A DNA stretch of 64,000 nt from Polaromonas sp. AER18D-145 (GCF_002379095.1 NZ_NBZV01000013.1:1-64000); one strand, 5' to 3'. Positions 27,233 through 37,093 are shown, counted from the stretch's first letter. Translations and numbers: made by a program. The notes: generated from the letters alone by a model not told the origin.

Positions 27233-27284
27233 TTCCGCCCCGGCAGGGCAGGCAAATAACCGCCGGGGACGCCTTATCTCCTGC

Positions 27285-28100
27285 TCATGACGAAGCTCCA
27301 GTAGTGATCGACAAGGTGCTTCCTTTCAATGTGATTGTTATCCCGGCAGTCTCGTCGTCTGCCGAATACATCAGGTCAAAAATATTTGCGGCGGTTGTAA
27401 GCCACTTAGCGCGCCCGGCTAAGTCCCATTGGGATTCTGGCTCTGGCAGTTTGTCGATCAAACCCTGAATAAATGGTGGAAGGTTCGACCCGCCCCCATT
27501 GCCCCCTCCCTTTCGGCGAGTGGTTTCCTCTCCATCGAAATCAGGCCCTGCAGCCGCTTTGGGTGGACCTTGATTAAGACTAGGGGGCAAGGAAAGACGT
27601 TCAGCTGATATCTCGAACAAGCCAGCGGTTTTTGCTGACCGCATGAAGGCTAGTCGCGCCTTATCTTTTTGCTTTGGAGCAACACCAAGTTGTTCGGCCA
27701 TCCGCTCGACAGCCGCCGCCGGAGGTAGTGTTTGACCGTTCAGTTTTTCAAACAGCGCCCTGTACAAAGGCACCGCCATGAAGGCATCCACTCGGGCGGC
27801 ACGTTCGAACTGCGGATCGACTGCCCGTAATCCGAGTTCAGTCAACTCAACATGCCCTCGGTCATAGTCCAGCAGCCCGAACGTTTTTGCGGTCATCATT
27901 CGAGAACGAAATCCGCCGCCCTCAGCGGTCATATTGAGCTTTACGGCTAGCTGTTTCCAGTCGGCAGAAGTGCCTCCTACCTGCTTAACAGCCTGCGCAA
28001 CCTCAAGGGCGCTGGTTAGGTCGAAATAAGGAAACTCGATGGTTGAACGCCCACGAGCTTCATCGGGCTTGGGCGTAGTAGCTTGGCTTTCAGCAGTCAT
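27285..28100 (-). CDS. DUF5343-like winged-helix protein
   Basis: 271 residues from ATG 28100, chosen for its AAAGGA ribosome-binding site; an upstream in-frame extension to 28166 lacks one. The N-terminal ~190 residues fit a DUF5343-type helical/winged-helix fold (FDLTSALEVAQAVKQVGGTS, FRSRMMTAKTFGLLDYD, VELTELGLRAVDP, VDAFMAVPLYRALFEKLNG). A low-complexity GGGNGGGSN linker and a short C-terminal domain (LPPFIQGLIDKLPEPESQW) follow. Such genes are often found in mobile or defence contexts; the function is unknown. GC content is lower than in neighbours and the gene lies alone among repeats and a candidate ncRNA, suggesting acquired DNA. The 3' end is convergent with the RNA. Confidence 0.75.
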   Translation of the reverse strand: MTAESQATTPKPDEARGRSTIEFPYFDLTSALEVAQAVKQVGGTSADWKQLAVKLNMTAEGGGFRSRMMTAKTFGLLDYDRGHVELTELGLRAVDPQFERAARVDAFMAVPLYRALFEKLNGQTLPPAAAVERMAEQLGVAPKQKDKARLAFMRSAKTAGLFEISAERLSLPPSLNQGPPKAAAGPDFDGEETTRRKGGGNGGGSNLPPFIQGLIDKLPEPESQWDLAGRAKWLTTAANIFDLMYSADDETAGITITLKGSTLSITTGASS

Positions 28101-28623
28101 GGTGCGTCCTTTGCAAGTTGGTAGGACGAATTTTGACTGATGTTCGGGATGAATGCAAGTCGTCAAATGCTATTTTCAGCATTTATCCTAAAAAATCCTC
28201 ATTTGTTTCGCAATACTGTATCTATGTCCAGTTCTTGAATTGGATGGGGTTGGTGAAATCTGGGTACGTAAAGTACAACATAGCCAAAAGAAAGGCGACC
28301 CGATGGGTCCGGGTCCCTCCGCTTCACTCCGGGGCAACCTGCGGTGCGCTCCTCGGCCCAGCCCGACGGGTGGGGAAACAAAGACAAAGACCAACGCCGA
28401 ATGCGGGGAGTCATGACGCGCGCAGCGCGTCATGACGGAGTCAACAGACGTTCATGTTTGCACGCGAGTGCAGCACACGCGACCAAATGAAGTCCCCCTC
28501 CATCGCCCAGCGGGGCGAGGGCAGGGGCTAGGGGTGGGAGTGGGGAGTTCAACCTACTCCCCCAGGCAAACTACAGGCGCAGCAGCGTGATGCCGGATTC
28601 TCCCTGGCGGCAAAGCGGTGACG
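28101..28623. other. Gene-free region holding the left arm of a long inverted repeat
   Basis: Bases 28101-28280 are AT-richer and show no gene; the DUF5343-like promoter probably lies here. Bases 28284-28556 are the dispersed repeat described separately. Bases 28557-28623 lead to the VWA gene stop and contain nothing recognisable. Confidence 0.6.
28284..28556. repeat. Long dispersed repeat, copy L (inverted relative to copy at 43.1-43.4 kb)
   Basis: About 270 bases that match the reverse complement of 43099-43437 over nearly the whole length. Shared blocks include CCAAAAGAAAGGCGACCCGA, CTCCTCGGCCCAGCCCGACG and AAGTCCCCCTCCATCGCCCA. A perfect nine-base palindrome ATGACGCGC-GCA-GCGCGTCAT sits at 28412-28432. 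No transposase is associated. Confidence 0.9.
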
Positions 28624-29679
28624 TCAAAGAATCCGGTTAAACCACAGCAGTGACAAGCCCGCCGACAGCAGGGCCAGCACCGACGCCACCAGCGCCAGCA
28701 AGCCGGAGATTTCGGTTTCCTTTTTCTCCACGGTCAGACGCGAACTCAAGGTCTTGTAGACCTTCCTCAGGTCCGCCGCGGTGCCGGCATAGAAGTATTC
28801 GGCCTGGGTCTTGTTGGCAATGGCCTTGAGGGTTTCCTCGTCGAGCCTGACGCGCATGGACCAGCCTTCAAACCCGATGGTCTCGCCATCGACCGTGCCC
28901 ACCCCCACGGTGTAGACGCGTACGCCGCGGTCGGCCGCCATCTTGGCGGCTTCCAGGGAGTCCACCCCCGTGGTGCGCTGGCCGTCGGTCAGCAGGATGA
29001 TGGCCGCCGAGGTGTAGGAACCGGGGGCTACGGGCGTGAACTCCTTCTTCGGCTCTTTCGGCGCCTGGTCAATCGCGATGCCGCTGTTGCGGTTGCGGCC
29101 GTAGGTCAGCGACGCCAGGTCGATGCCGGCATCCGGAAACAGCTCGGCCAGCGAGACGACGATGGCGTTGCCGATGGCCGTGGCGCGTTGCAGCTGGAAC
29201 TTGTCGATGGCCGCGACCAGGTCCTCCCGGCTGAGCGTGGGTTGCTGCACCACCGAGGCGGTGCCTGCAAACGCGACAATGCCGACCCGCACGCTGCGCG
29301 GCAGGTCGGCCAGGAAGGCCTTGGCGGCGTTTTGCGAGGCGACCAGGCGGTTCGGCTGCACGTCGGTGGCGCGCATGCTCCCCGACACGTCCATCGCCAG
29401 GATGATGGTTTCCTGCTGCGAGGGCAGGGTGATCACGGCGAAGGGCCGCGCTGCAGCCAGCAGCATGGCGGCGATCGCCAGCAGGAAAAGCAGCGGCGGG
29501 ATGTGACGCCGCAAGCTCTGGCCCGTGCCCATGGCTTCGCGCACGATGGACAGGCTGGCATACCGCAGTGCCATTTTCTTTTTGCGGCGCAGCAGCCACA
29601 CATAAACCACCACCAGCAGGGGAAGGGCCAGCATCAGCCACAAAAAATGGGGCCAGAGAAAAGTCATGGGAGGTGTCAT
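28624..29679 (-). CDS. BatA-like von Willebrand factor A membrane protein
   Basis: 351 residues from ATG 29679 (AAGGAG eight bases upstream). An N-terminal pair of hydrophobic helices flanks RRKKKMALRY. The VWA domain starts ILAMDVSGSMRATD (MIDAS DxSxS) with Thr in IAFAG-like and LLTDGQ MIDAS positions. A C-terminal membrane helix follows. In MoxR-DUF58-VWA (Bat) systems this protein is exposed at the membrane and acts with the MoxR AAA+ ATPase in stress tolerance or metalloenzyme maturation. It directly follows the DUF58 gene (19-base gap). Confidence 0.9.
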   Translation of the reverse strand: MTPPMTFLWPHFLWLMLALPLLVVVYVWLLRRKKKMALRYASLSIVREAMGTGQSLRRHIPPLLFLLAIAAMLLAAARPFAVITLPSQQETIILAMDVSGSMRATDVQPNRLVASQNAAKAFLADLPRSVRVGIVAFAGTASVVQQPTLSREDLVAAIDKFQLQRATAIGNAIVVSLAELFPDAGIDLASLTYGRNRNSGIAIDQAPKEPKKEFTPVAPGSYTSAAIILLTDGQRTTGVDSLEAAKMAADRGVRVYTVGVGTVDGETIGFEGWSMRVRLDEETLKAIANKTQAEYFYAGTAADLRKVYKTLSSRLTVEKKETEISGLLALVASVLALLSAGLSLLWFNRIL

Positions 29680-29698
29680 GGGGTCATCTCCTTGCGGC

Positions 29699-30730
29699 TC
29701 AGGCCGCCGCCTTCAGGTGGCCGGGCAGCTTGCCGCGGCCGTGTCTGCCGGCAGCGCCCGAGACCTGGCCGCGGCGCTTGCGCAGTTCGGTGAAACGCAT
29801 GATGGCGTCGACCAGGTCGCCGTCGGTGGACAACTCCAGCGTGTCCACGCCGGCCTGCGCCAGCGCCTGGCGCAAGTCGGCTTCACGCTGGGCGGCAATG
29901 CGCGCAAAGCGCTGGCGAAAACCCGCGTCGTGGGTGTCGACCAGCAACTGCTCACCGGTTTCCGCGTCGCGTATCGGGATCAGTCCAAGGTCGGGCAGTT
30001 CGAGCTCCAGCGGGTCCAGCAGGCGCACCGCCACCACCTCGTGGCGTTGCGCCAGCCGGCCCAGCGCTTTTTCCCAGCCGGGTTCACTGATGAAGTCGGA
30101 CACCACAAACACCGTGGAACGCCGGCGCAGCAGCTGGGCGGCCGATGTCAGCAGTTCGTCGAGGCGCGTGGTGACCACGCCGGTGGTTGCGGGACGGGTC
30201 TGCAGCCTGTGCAGCAGTTGCAGCACATGCGCGCGCCCGCCGCGCGGCGGCAGTACGGTGTCCACACCGGCGCCGTACAGCATGGCGCCCACACGGTTGC
30301 CGTGGCGCGTCAGCACGCGCGCCAGCACCGCGACGAATTCGCTGGAGACCTGGCTTTTGCGCTGGTCACCCGACCCAAAATCGACCGAGGGGCTCAGGTC
30401 CAGCAGGAACCAGCTGGCCATTTCGCGGTCTTCGGTGAACACACGCACATGCGGCGACTGCAGGCGCGCGGTCACGTTCCAGTCGATGTGGCGCACGTCG
30501 TCGTGGTGCTGGTACTCGCGCAGGTCGGCCAGGTCCATGCCGGTGCCGCGCATCAAGGTGCGGTAGTCGCCCTGCAGCAGGCCGTCGAGCCGGCGCAGCA
30601 CGGTCCACTCGAGACGGCGCAGCACGTGCTCGGCGCTGCCATGGCTGCCAGCGTGCACCCGGGCCACCGACGCCTGGACGGGGGCTTCGGCAGGTTCGGG
30701 TTGGACGGATTTGCGGAACCAGTTTTTCAT
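29699..30730 (-). CDS. DUF58 domain-containing protein
   Basis: 343 residues. The DUF58 signature is clear: LREYQHHDDVRHIDWNVTAR (the R-x-Y-x4-DxRxIDW motif), followed by a VWA-like fold with FLLDLSPSVDFGSG. No membrane helices. DUF58 proteins accompany MoxR ATPases and VWA proteins and are thought to help assemble client complexes. Here it lies between moxR and the batA-like gene. The 233-base gap to moxR is filled by a repeat element, unusual inside such an operon. Confidence 0.9.
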   Translation of the reverse strand: MKNWFRKSVQPEPAEAPVQASVARVHAGSHGSAEHVLRRLEWTVLRRLDGLLQGDYRTLMRGTGMDLADLREYQHHDDVRHIDWNVTARLQSPHVRVFTEDREMASWFLLDLSPSVDFGSGDQRKSQVSSEFVAVLARVLTRHGNRVGAMLYGAGVDTVLPPRGGRAHVLQLLHRLQTRPATTGVVTTRLDELLTSAAQLLRRRSTVFVVSDFISEPGWEKALGRLAQRHEVVAVRLLDPLELELPDLGLIPIRDAETGEQLLVDTHDAGFRQRFARIAAQREADLRQALAQAGVDTLELSTDGDLVDAIMRFTELRKRRGQVSGAAGRHGRGKLPGHLKAAA

Positions 30731-30963
30731 GACCGGTCACCACCTCGTGTAGGGCAACCGGCGAGGGGCCCTCTGCTTCAAGCAGGGGCCGCGGATCTGG
30801 CTTTGCCAGTCCGCAGGCGCAGCGGCCCCCGAGGGGCTGGAGCCTGCGGCTCCAAACCTGCCTGCGCAGGTTTGGACAGGCGACAGAAGCGAAGCCTCCG
30901 GCGAGCGGCGGCCTGCAAGGCCTCGGGAGCTACACGCAGTGAGCGACCGTGGGGGCCACATTT
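30731..30963. repeat. Stop-adjacent GC-rich repeat, copy 2, splitting the moxR-DUF58 operon
   Basis: 30811-30857 is identical to 13773-13819 and similarity continues to the GTGAGCGACCGTGGGGGCC end at about 30958, right at the MoxR stop codon. The palindrome GGAGCCTGCGGCTCC and a second stem AACCTGCCTGCGCAGGTT are present. There is no coding potential. Confidence 0.85.
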
Positions 30964-31974
<1,011 letters not shown>

Positions 31975-31985
31975 GGGGAGGTCCT

Positions 31986-32894
31986 TCAGAAGGGAGGCAA
32001 GCCGACGGCGGCCGCGGCGTTTTCAATCGGCACGGCAAAGGCGATGCCGACAAAGCTGCGCTGCTGGTTGGGGTTGAGGATGGCGGTGACGATGCCGACC
32101 ACCTCGCCGTCCATGGTCACCAGCGGGCCGCCGGAGTTGCCGGGGTTGGCGGCCGCGTCAAACTGGATCAGGTTGGTCATTTCCTGCTTGCCTTCGGGAG
32201 AGCGGAAGGTGCGCTTGAGGCCGGAGATCACGCCCGCCGATGCCGACGGCCCGATGCCGAAGGGGTAGCCCACGGCCAGCACATGGTCGCCGGACGCCAG
32301 GTCGCCGGTGGAACGCATGGTCGCCGCAATCATGTCGTCGGGGATCTTGTGCGCCTGCAGCACCGCCAGGTCGTTTTCGGGCTGGGCGCCGATGATGTGG
32401 GCGGTGGACTCCAGCCCGTCGGAAAACACCACCTTGATGGTCTGCGCCCCCTGCACCACATGCAGGTTGGTCAGGATGATGCCTTTGTCCACAATCACCA
32501 CGCCGGTGCCGACGCCGTACTCCTGGTCTTCCTTGCCGTTCTTGCTTTTACCGTAGCCAGTGACGCGCACCACCGAGGGGCGAATGGTGTCGTAGGCCTT
32601 GGCAACGGCCGAGGGCAACTGGGTGGTTTCCAGCGTTTTCAGGACGGCGGCGTTGATGTCGGCCTGCGTCAGCTTGCGTGGCTGCGGCCGCAGCGCCAGC
32701 GAGAGGCTGAGGGCCAGCAACAGCGCCATCACGGCCAGCGCGGTCCAAAGCAGGCGCGGGTTGGACAGCGAGAAGAAACGTGTTCGGGGGGCAGGCGCAA
32801 GGACCTGCCCGGCTTGCGCCTGCTGCCCTGGCGCCTCCGCGGGAGGGGGTCTGCTGGAGCTGCTGTAGAGGGCTGGCCTGCGCATCCGTGTCAC
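31986..32894 (-). CDS. Membrane-anchored S1C (DegP/HtrA-like) serine protease without PDZ
   Basis: 302 residues. A proline-rich cytoplasmic N-terminus (~50 residues) and one helix (LLWTALAVMALLLALSLSLA) anchor a trypsin-like domain. His in IILTNLHVVQGA, Asp in ENDLAVLQ and Ser in NPGNSGGPLVTMDGEVVGI form the catalytic triad. The protein ends after the protease domain, so no PDZ domain is present. It is probably a periplasm-facing housekeeping or regulatory protease. It precedes moxR by 11 bases, which suggests one operon with the MoxR-DUF58-VWA genes. ATG 32885 is an alternative start. Confidence 0.9.
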   Translation of the reverse strand: MTRMRRPALYSSSSRPPPAEAPGQQAQAGQVLAPAPRTRFFSLSNPRLLWTALAVMALLLALSLSLALRPQPRKLTQADINAAVLKTLETTQLPSAVAKAYDTIRPSVVRVTGYGKSKNGKEDQEYGVGTGVVIVDKGIILTNLHVVQGAQTIKVVFSDGLESTAHIIGAQPENDLAVLQAHKIPDDMIAATMRSTGDLASGDHVLAVGYPFGIGPSASAGVISGLKRTFRSPEGKQEMTNLIQFDAAANPGNSGGPLVTMDGEVVGIVTAILNPNQQRSFVGIAFAVPIENAAAAVGLPPF

Positions 32895-33023
32895 CTGTGA
32901 AAAGGGTTTTTCCGGGATTTTTGGACTGACGATTGCACGGTATCACGTCTGGCGCAACCCTGCATATTCTTCAGGCATCCGTGGGGTCATCGCGGCTGGC
33001 GGGCGATCAGGCATCATGGAGAA

Positions 33024-33872
33024 ATGCCTCACTGGATAGATACCCATTGCCACCTCGATGCCGCCGAATTCGACAAGGACCGTGTCGCCGTGCGGGCGCG
33101 GGCGGCGGCCGCCGGCGTGGCGCATTGTGTGTTGCCGGCGGTCGGGGTGGCTGACTTTGCGGCCGTGCGTACACTGGCGCACGATTTTGGGGACAGTTAT
33201 GCGCTGGGCATCCACCCCTTGTTTGTCGGCCAGGCACAGGAGGGCGATCTGGCCGCGCTCGATGCCGAACTCGCCCTGCGAAAAACCGACGCCCGGCTGG
33301 TTGCGGTGGGCGAAATCGGGCTCGATTATTTTGTGCCGGCCCTGACACAAAGCCCTTTGCGCGAGCGCCAGGAGCATTTCTACCGCGAGCAGCTCCTGCT
33401 GGCACGCAAGCACGGCCTGCCGGTGATCCTGCATGTGCGCCGCTCCGCCGACAAACTGCTCAAGCACCTGCGCGAGCTCGCGCCGCAGGACGGCTGGCGC
33501 GGCATTGCGCACGCTTTCAACGGCAGCCGGCAACAGGCCGATGAATTCCTCAAGCTGGGCCTCAAGCTCGGTTTTGGCGGGGCCGTCACTTTTGAGCCGG
33601 CGCGGCAGCTCAGGCGCCTGGCGGCCGAATTGCCGCTGGAGGCACTGGTGCTGGAAACCGATTCGCCGGACATTCCGCCGCACTGGCTGTACGCCACGGC
33701 GCAGCAGCGCGGCGGGGGCCAAGCCCAGGGGCGCAACGAGCCGGCCGAGTTGCCGCGCATCGCCGCGGTGGTGGCTGAACTGCGTGGCATGACGCTCGAT
33801 GCCCTGGCGCTGGCGACCACGGCCAACGCCGGCGCGGCCCTGCCCGGGCTGCAGGCCCTGTCGGCATGCTGA
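33024..33872 (+). CDS. TatD-family metal-dependent DNase
   Basis: 282 residues of the amidohydrolase-like TatD fold. Metal ligands appear in WIDTHCHLDAAEFD, VGEIGLDYF, PVILHVRRS, HAFNGS and ETDSPDIPPHW. Family members are 3'-5' exonucleases or deoxyribonucleases in repair and cell turnover. The protein contains a short Gly/Gln insert (QQRGGGQAQGRN) after the last ligand. Its stop overlaps the next gene's ATG by seven bases. Confidence 0.93.
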   Translation: MPHWIDTHCHLDAAEFDKDRVAVRARAAAAGVAHCVLPAVGVADFAAVRTLAHDFGDSYALGIHPLFVGQAQEGDLAALDAELALRKTDARLVAVGEIGLDYFVPALTQSPLRERQEHFYREQLLLARKHGLPVILHVRRSADKLLKHLRELAPQDGWRGIAHAFNGSRQQADEFLKLGLKLGFGGAVTFEPARQLRRLAAELPLEALVLETDSPDIPPHWLYATAQQRGGGQAQGRNEPAELPRIAAVVAELRGMTLDALALATTANAGAALPGLQALSAC

Positions 33873-34447
33873 CCGGTCTGGCGCCGCTGGTCAGCCGCCG
33901 GACCCGTGTGCTCATCCTCGGCAGTTTCCCCGGCGTGGCCTCGCTGGCCGCGCAGCAGTACTACGGCCATCCGCAAAACCAGTTCTGGAAAATTCTGCAA
34001 GCGATTTGGCCCTCCAGCCCAATACCAGTGGGCGTAGACAGCTATCAAAGTCGTAGCGAATGGCTGCTCGACAGGCAACTGGGCGTCTGGGACGTGTATG
34101 CCGCCTGCGAACGCGAGGGCAGCCTGGACAGCCGCATCCGCCAGCCGGTGGTCAACGATTTCGCGCAGATGCTGCAACAGTGCCCGGCGCTGGAAGTCAT
34201 CGCCCACAACGGCGGCGAGAGTTTCAAACATGCCCGAAAAATTGCCCCCACGCTTGCCACTTCGTGTGCTGCGCAGCCCCCTGAGGGGGCTATTTCGCCT
34301 TGGGGCGGCCCGGCGGCGAAATGCCGCGAGACCGCCATCGCGTTTTATCAATTACCGTCCACCAGCCCGGCGAATGCCTCCTGGACGTTTGAGCGCAAAC
34401 TCGCTGCCTGGCGCGACGTATTTGAAAAACACAGATTGACCGATTGA
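33866..34447 (+). CDS. DNA-deoxyinosine/uracil glycosylase (Mug-like UDG family)
   Basis: 193 residues. It removes deaminated bases from DNA. The family motif is VLILGSFPGVASLAAQQYYGHPQNQFWKIL, the active-site stretch typical of TIGR04274-type deoxyinosine glycosylases. LGVWDVYAACEREGSLD and VIAHNGGESFKHARK follow. Two in-frame segments look like captured repeats: codons 50-65 (short hairpin repeat, 34014-34059) and codons 131-152 (34259-34325, two palindromes). The core motifs are intact, so it may still be active. It overlaps tatD by seven bases and forms a repair-type operon. Confidence 0.85.
   Translation: MLTGLAPLVSRRTRVLILGSFPGVASLAAQQYYGHPQNQFWKILQAIWPSSPIPVGVDSYQSRSEWLLDRQLGVWDVYAACEREGSLDSRIRQPVVNDFAQMLQQCPALEVIAHNGGESFKHARKIAPTLATSCAAQPPEGAISPWGGPAAKCRETAIAFYQLPSTSPANASWTFERKLAAWRDVFEKHRLTD
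34014..34059. repeat. Short hairpin repeat inside the glycosylase gene
   Basis: Full-length forward copy, CCAGCCC...GTGGGCGTAGACAGCTATCAAAGTCGTAGCGA, translated in frame (PSSPIPVGVDSYQSRSEW region). Confidence 0.8.
34259..34325. repeat. Palindromic repeat insertion inside the glycosylase gene
   Basis: Two perfect palindromes lie back to back: AGCCCCC-TGA-GGGGGCT (34275-34291) and ATTTCGCC...GGCGAAAT (34292-34321). The sequence resembles the CCCCCTGAGGGGG core of the stop-adjacent repeats. It is translated in frame (SCAAQPPEGAISPWGG). Confidence 0.75.
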
Positions 34448-34451
34448 CCCG

Positions 34452-35234
34452 ATGGCCCGCAAAGAAACCAGCATCAACCTCAACAAGCTTCCACAGGCAG
34501 AACTGCCCGAGGTGAATTTTTCCGATTACGGCGACGTCCGCTACCTGCACCTGGGCACGCAGTGGGTGCAGGGCTCCATGCTGCTGGACAAACCGTTCGA
34601 CATCGAGCTGGAATATGTCCAGCGCATGATGGTCTGGCTGCTGCTTGCCGAATCCGGCACGGTGGCTGCGCGACACGCGATGCAACTGGGCCTGGGGTCG
34701 GCAGCGCTGACCAAGTTCTGCTACAAGAAACTGAAGATGAAAACCACGGCCATCGAGCTCAACCCGCAGGTGCTGGCCGCCTGCCGGCTGTGGTTCAAGC
34801 TGCCCGCCGATGACCTGCGCCTGAAGGTCATCTTGGCCGACGCCGCGCAGGAAATCCGCAAGGCGGCGCACCACGGCACCGTGGACGCGCTGCAGGTGGA
34901 CCTGTACGACCACGAAGCGGCCGCGCCTGTGCTCGACAGCGCGGACTTCTACGCGGATTGCCGCGAGCTGCTCAGCGAGGACGGCGTCATGACGGTCAAC
35001 CTGTTCGGGCGCGACTCCAGCTACATCAGCTCGCTGGAAAAAATCGCCGAGGTCTTCGGCCCCGAATCCGTCTGGGCCTTCAAGCCGACGCGCGAGGGCA
35101 ACACCGTCGTGGCGGCGCAACGTGAGCCGACCCGGCCCGAGCGGACGGAGCTTTCGCAACGGGCCGAGGTGATCGAGTCCCGCTTCGGCCTGCCCGCCAA
35201 AAAGTGGCTGAGGCTGTTCAAACCCGTTTTTTGA
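34452..35234 (+). CDS. Spermidine-synthase-like methyltransferase-fold protein
   Basis: 260 residues. A Rossmann methyltransferase/PABS fold is indicated by MQLGLGSAALTKFCYKKL, TTAIELNPQVLAACRLWF, VDALQVDLYDHEAAAPVL and LLSEDGVMTVNLFGRDS. It keeps the acidic nucleotide-binding Glu in AIELNP. It lacks the full spermidine synthase active site (GGGDG is replaced by LGLGS), so polyamine synthesis is unlikely. The function is unknown. It follows the glycosylase by four bases and may share its operon. Confidence 0.8.
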   Translation: MARKETSINLNKLPQAELPEVNFSDYGDVRYLHLGTQWVQGSMLLDKPFDIELEYVQRMMVWLLLAESGTVAARHAMQLGLGSAALTKFCYKKLKMKTTAIELNPQVLAACRLWFKLPADDLRLKVILADAAQEIRKAAHHGTVDALQVDLYDHEAAAPVLDSADFYADCRELLSEDGVMTVNLFGRDSSYISSLEKIAEVFGPESVWAFKPTREGNTVVAAQREPTRPERTELSQRAEVIESRFGLPAKKWLRLFKPVF

Positions 35235-35287
35235 GAGTTCCCCGAGAAGTTCTCCGTCGCAAGGGGGTGATCAGTTAAAGTGCCTGC

Positions 35288-37093
35288 ATGCGTGCTGCCG
35301 TGCCTCCCAAACACCCCCCTGAATCCACCACCCGGTCCGCCGCGCCGGCCGGGCCGCTGGACTGGCGCCGGCTGGTGGAGTGGCTCAGTGACGACGGGCT
35401 GATCTCGGCGGCCGAGGCGCAACGCACGATTGCGCGTTGCTCGCAGGTCCAGAGCGCGCAGCATCCGCTGATCCGGCTGGCCAGCGTCAGCATGACCCGC
35501 GTGTCCGACGGCAAGCCGCTGGACATTGAAACCATTTCCCAGTGGCTGGCTGGCCGGGCCGGCCTGGGCTACCTGCGCATCGACCCCCTGAAGGTGGACG
35601 TGGGCAAGGTGGCCGACACCATGTCGGCCGTGTATGCCGAACGCCACAAGGTGCTGCCGGTGCAGGTCACTCCGTCCGAGGTGGTGGTGGCGACCGCCGA
35701 GCCCTTCGTCACCGACTGGGTCTCCGAGGTCGAACGCCAGGCCAAGCGCAGCGTGCGCCTGGTGGTGGCCAACCCGCTGGAAATTGCCCGCTACACCGCC
35801 GAGTTTTTCGCGCTGGCCAAGTCGGTGAAGGCGGCCATGAAGGCCGGCGGCAACGCCGGCGCCGCCAGTTTCGAGCAACTGGTGGAGCTGGGCAAAACCA
35901 ACAAGCAGCTCGACGCCAACGACCAGGGCGTGGTGCAGGTGGTGGACTGGCTCTGGCAATACGCCTTTGACCAACGCGCCAGCGACATTCACCTGGAGCC
36001 GCGGCGCGACCAGGGCGTGATCCGCTTTCGCATCGACGGCGTGTTGCACCCGGTTTACCAGTTGCCCATGGGGGTGCATAACGCGATGACGGCACGCATC
36101 AAGCTGCTGGGCCGCATGGACGTGGTCGAGAAGCGCCGGCCGCAGGACGGCCGCATCAAGACCCGCAACCCGCGCGGCGACGAAATCGAAATGCGGCTGT
36201 CCACCTTGCCGACGGCCTTCGGCGAAAAAATGGTGATGCGGATTTTTGACCCCGACACCACCGTCAAGGACCTCGACGCACTGGGCTTTTCCCAGCATGA
36301 CGCGACGCGCTGGGAGCAGCTCGTCAAGCGGCCCTATGGCATCGTGCTGGTGACCGGGCCGACCGGCTCGGGCAAAACCACCACGCTGTATTCGACGCTC
36401 AAACGCATCGCCACCGAAGAGGTCAACGTCAGCACCATCGAAGACCCGATCGAGATGATCGAGCCGGCCTTCAACCAGACCCAGGTGCAGGCGCACCTCG
36501 ATTTCGATTTCCCGGAAGGCCTGCGCGCGCTGATGCGGCAGGACCCGGACATCATCATGGTCGGCGAGATCCGCGACCTGCAGACCGCGGAAATGGCGGT
36601 GCAGGCGGCACTGACCGGGCACCTGGTCTTCAGCACGCTGCACACCAACGACGCGCCTTCGGCGGTGTCGCGCCTGATGGAACTCGGCGTCCCCTCCTAT
36701 TTGATCAACGCCACCTTGCTGGGTGTGCTGGCGCAGCGGCTGGTGCGCACGCTGTGTCCGCAGTGCCGCGAAAAAGACGAAGGCAGTTCGCGCGAAACGC
36801 TCACGGAAATCGTCAAGCCCTGGCAGATCAACGGTGCCTATCAGCCTTACAAGCCGGCCGGCTGTGTTGATTGCCGCATGACCGGCTTCCTGGGCCGCAT
36901 GGGGTTGTATGAACTGCTGACGGTGACCGAGGCCTTCAAGGACAAGGTCACCAAAGAGCCCAGCATCGACGCGCTGCGGCGCCAGGCCGTGGCCGACGGC
37001 ATGCGGCCGCTGCGGCTGGCGGGCGCGCTCAAGGTGGCTGAAGGCCTGACCACCATCGAGGAAATCCTTTCCACGACGCCGCCCATGGCCTGA
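35288..37093 (+). CDS. GspE/PilB-family secretion/pilus ATPase
   Basis: 601 residues. The N-terminal domain (about 25-200) is of the GspE-N type. The C-terminal hexameric ATPase has Walker A GPTGSGKTTTLYSTL (~residue 357), Asp box TIEDPIEMIEPAFNQTQVQ, Walker B LRQDPDIIMVGEIRD and His box TGHLVFSTLHTND. The tetracysteine zinc motif CPQC...GCVDC is present, which GspE and PilB share. No other T2SS or T4P gene is adjacent, so the exact machine is unresolved. A strong terminator follows at 37095. Confidence 0.92.
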   Translation: MRAAVPPKHPPESTTRSAAPAGPLDWRRLVEWLSDDGLISAAEAQRTIARCSQVQSAQHPLIRLASVSMTRVSDGKPLDIETISQWLAGRAGLGYLRIDPLKVDVGKVADTMSAVYAERHKVLPVQVTPSEVVVATAEPFVTDWVSEVERQAKRSVRLVVANPLEIARYTAEFFALAKSVKAAMKAGGNAGAASFEQLVELGKTNKQLDANDQGVVQVVDWLWQYAFDQRASDIHLEPRRDQGVIRFRIDGVLHPVYQLPMGVHNAMTARIKLLGRMDVVEKRRPQDGRIKTRNPRGDEIEMRLSTLPTAFGEKMVMRIFDPDTTVKDLDALGFSQHDATRWEQLVKRPYGIVLVTGPTGSGKTTTLYSTLKRIATEEVNVSTIEDPIEMIEPAFNQTQVQAHLDFDFPEGLRALMRQDPDIIMVGEIRDLQTAEMAVQAALTGHLVFSTLHTNDAPSAVSRLMELGVPSYLINATLLGVLAQRLVRTLCPQCREKDEGSSRETLTEIVKPWQINGAYQPYKPAGCVDCRMTGFLGRMGLYELLTVTEAFKDKVTKEPSIDALRRQAVADGMRPLRLAGALKVAEGLTTIEEILSTTPPMA

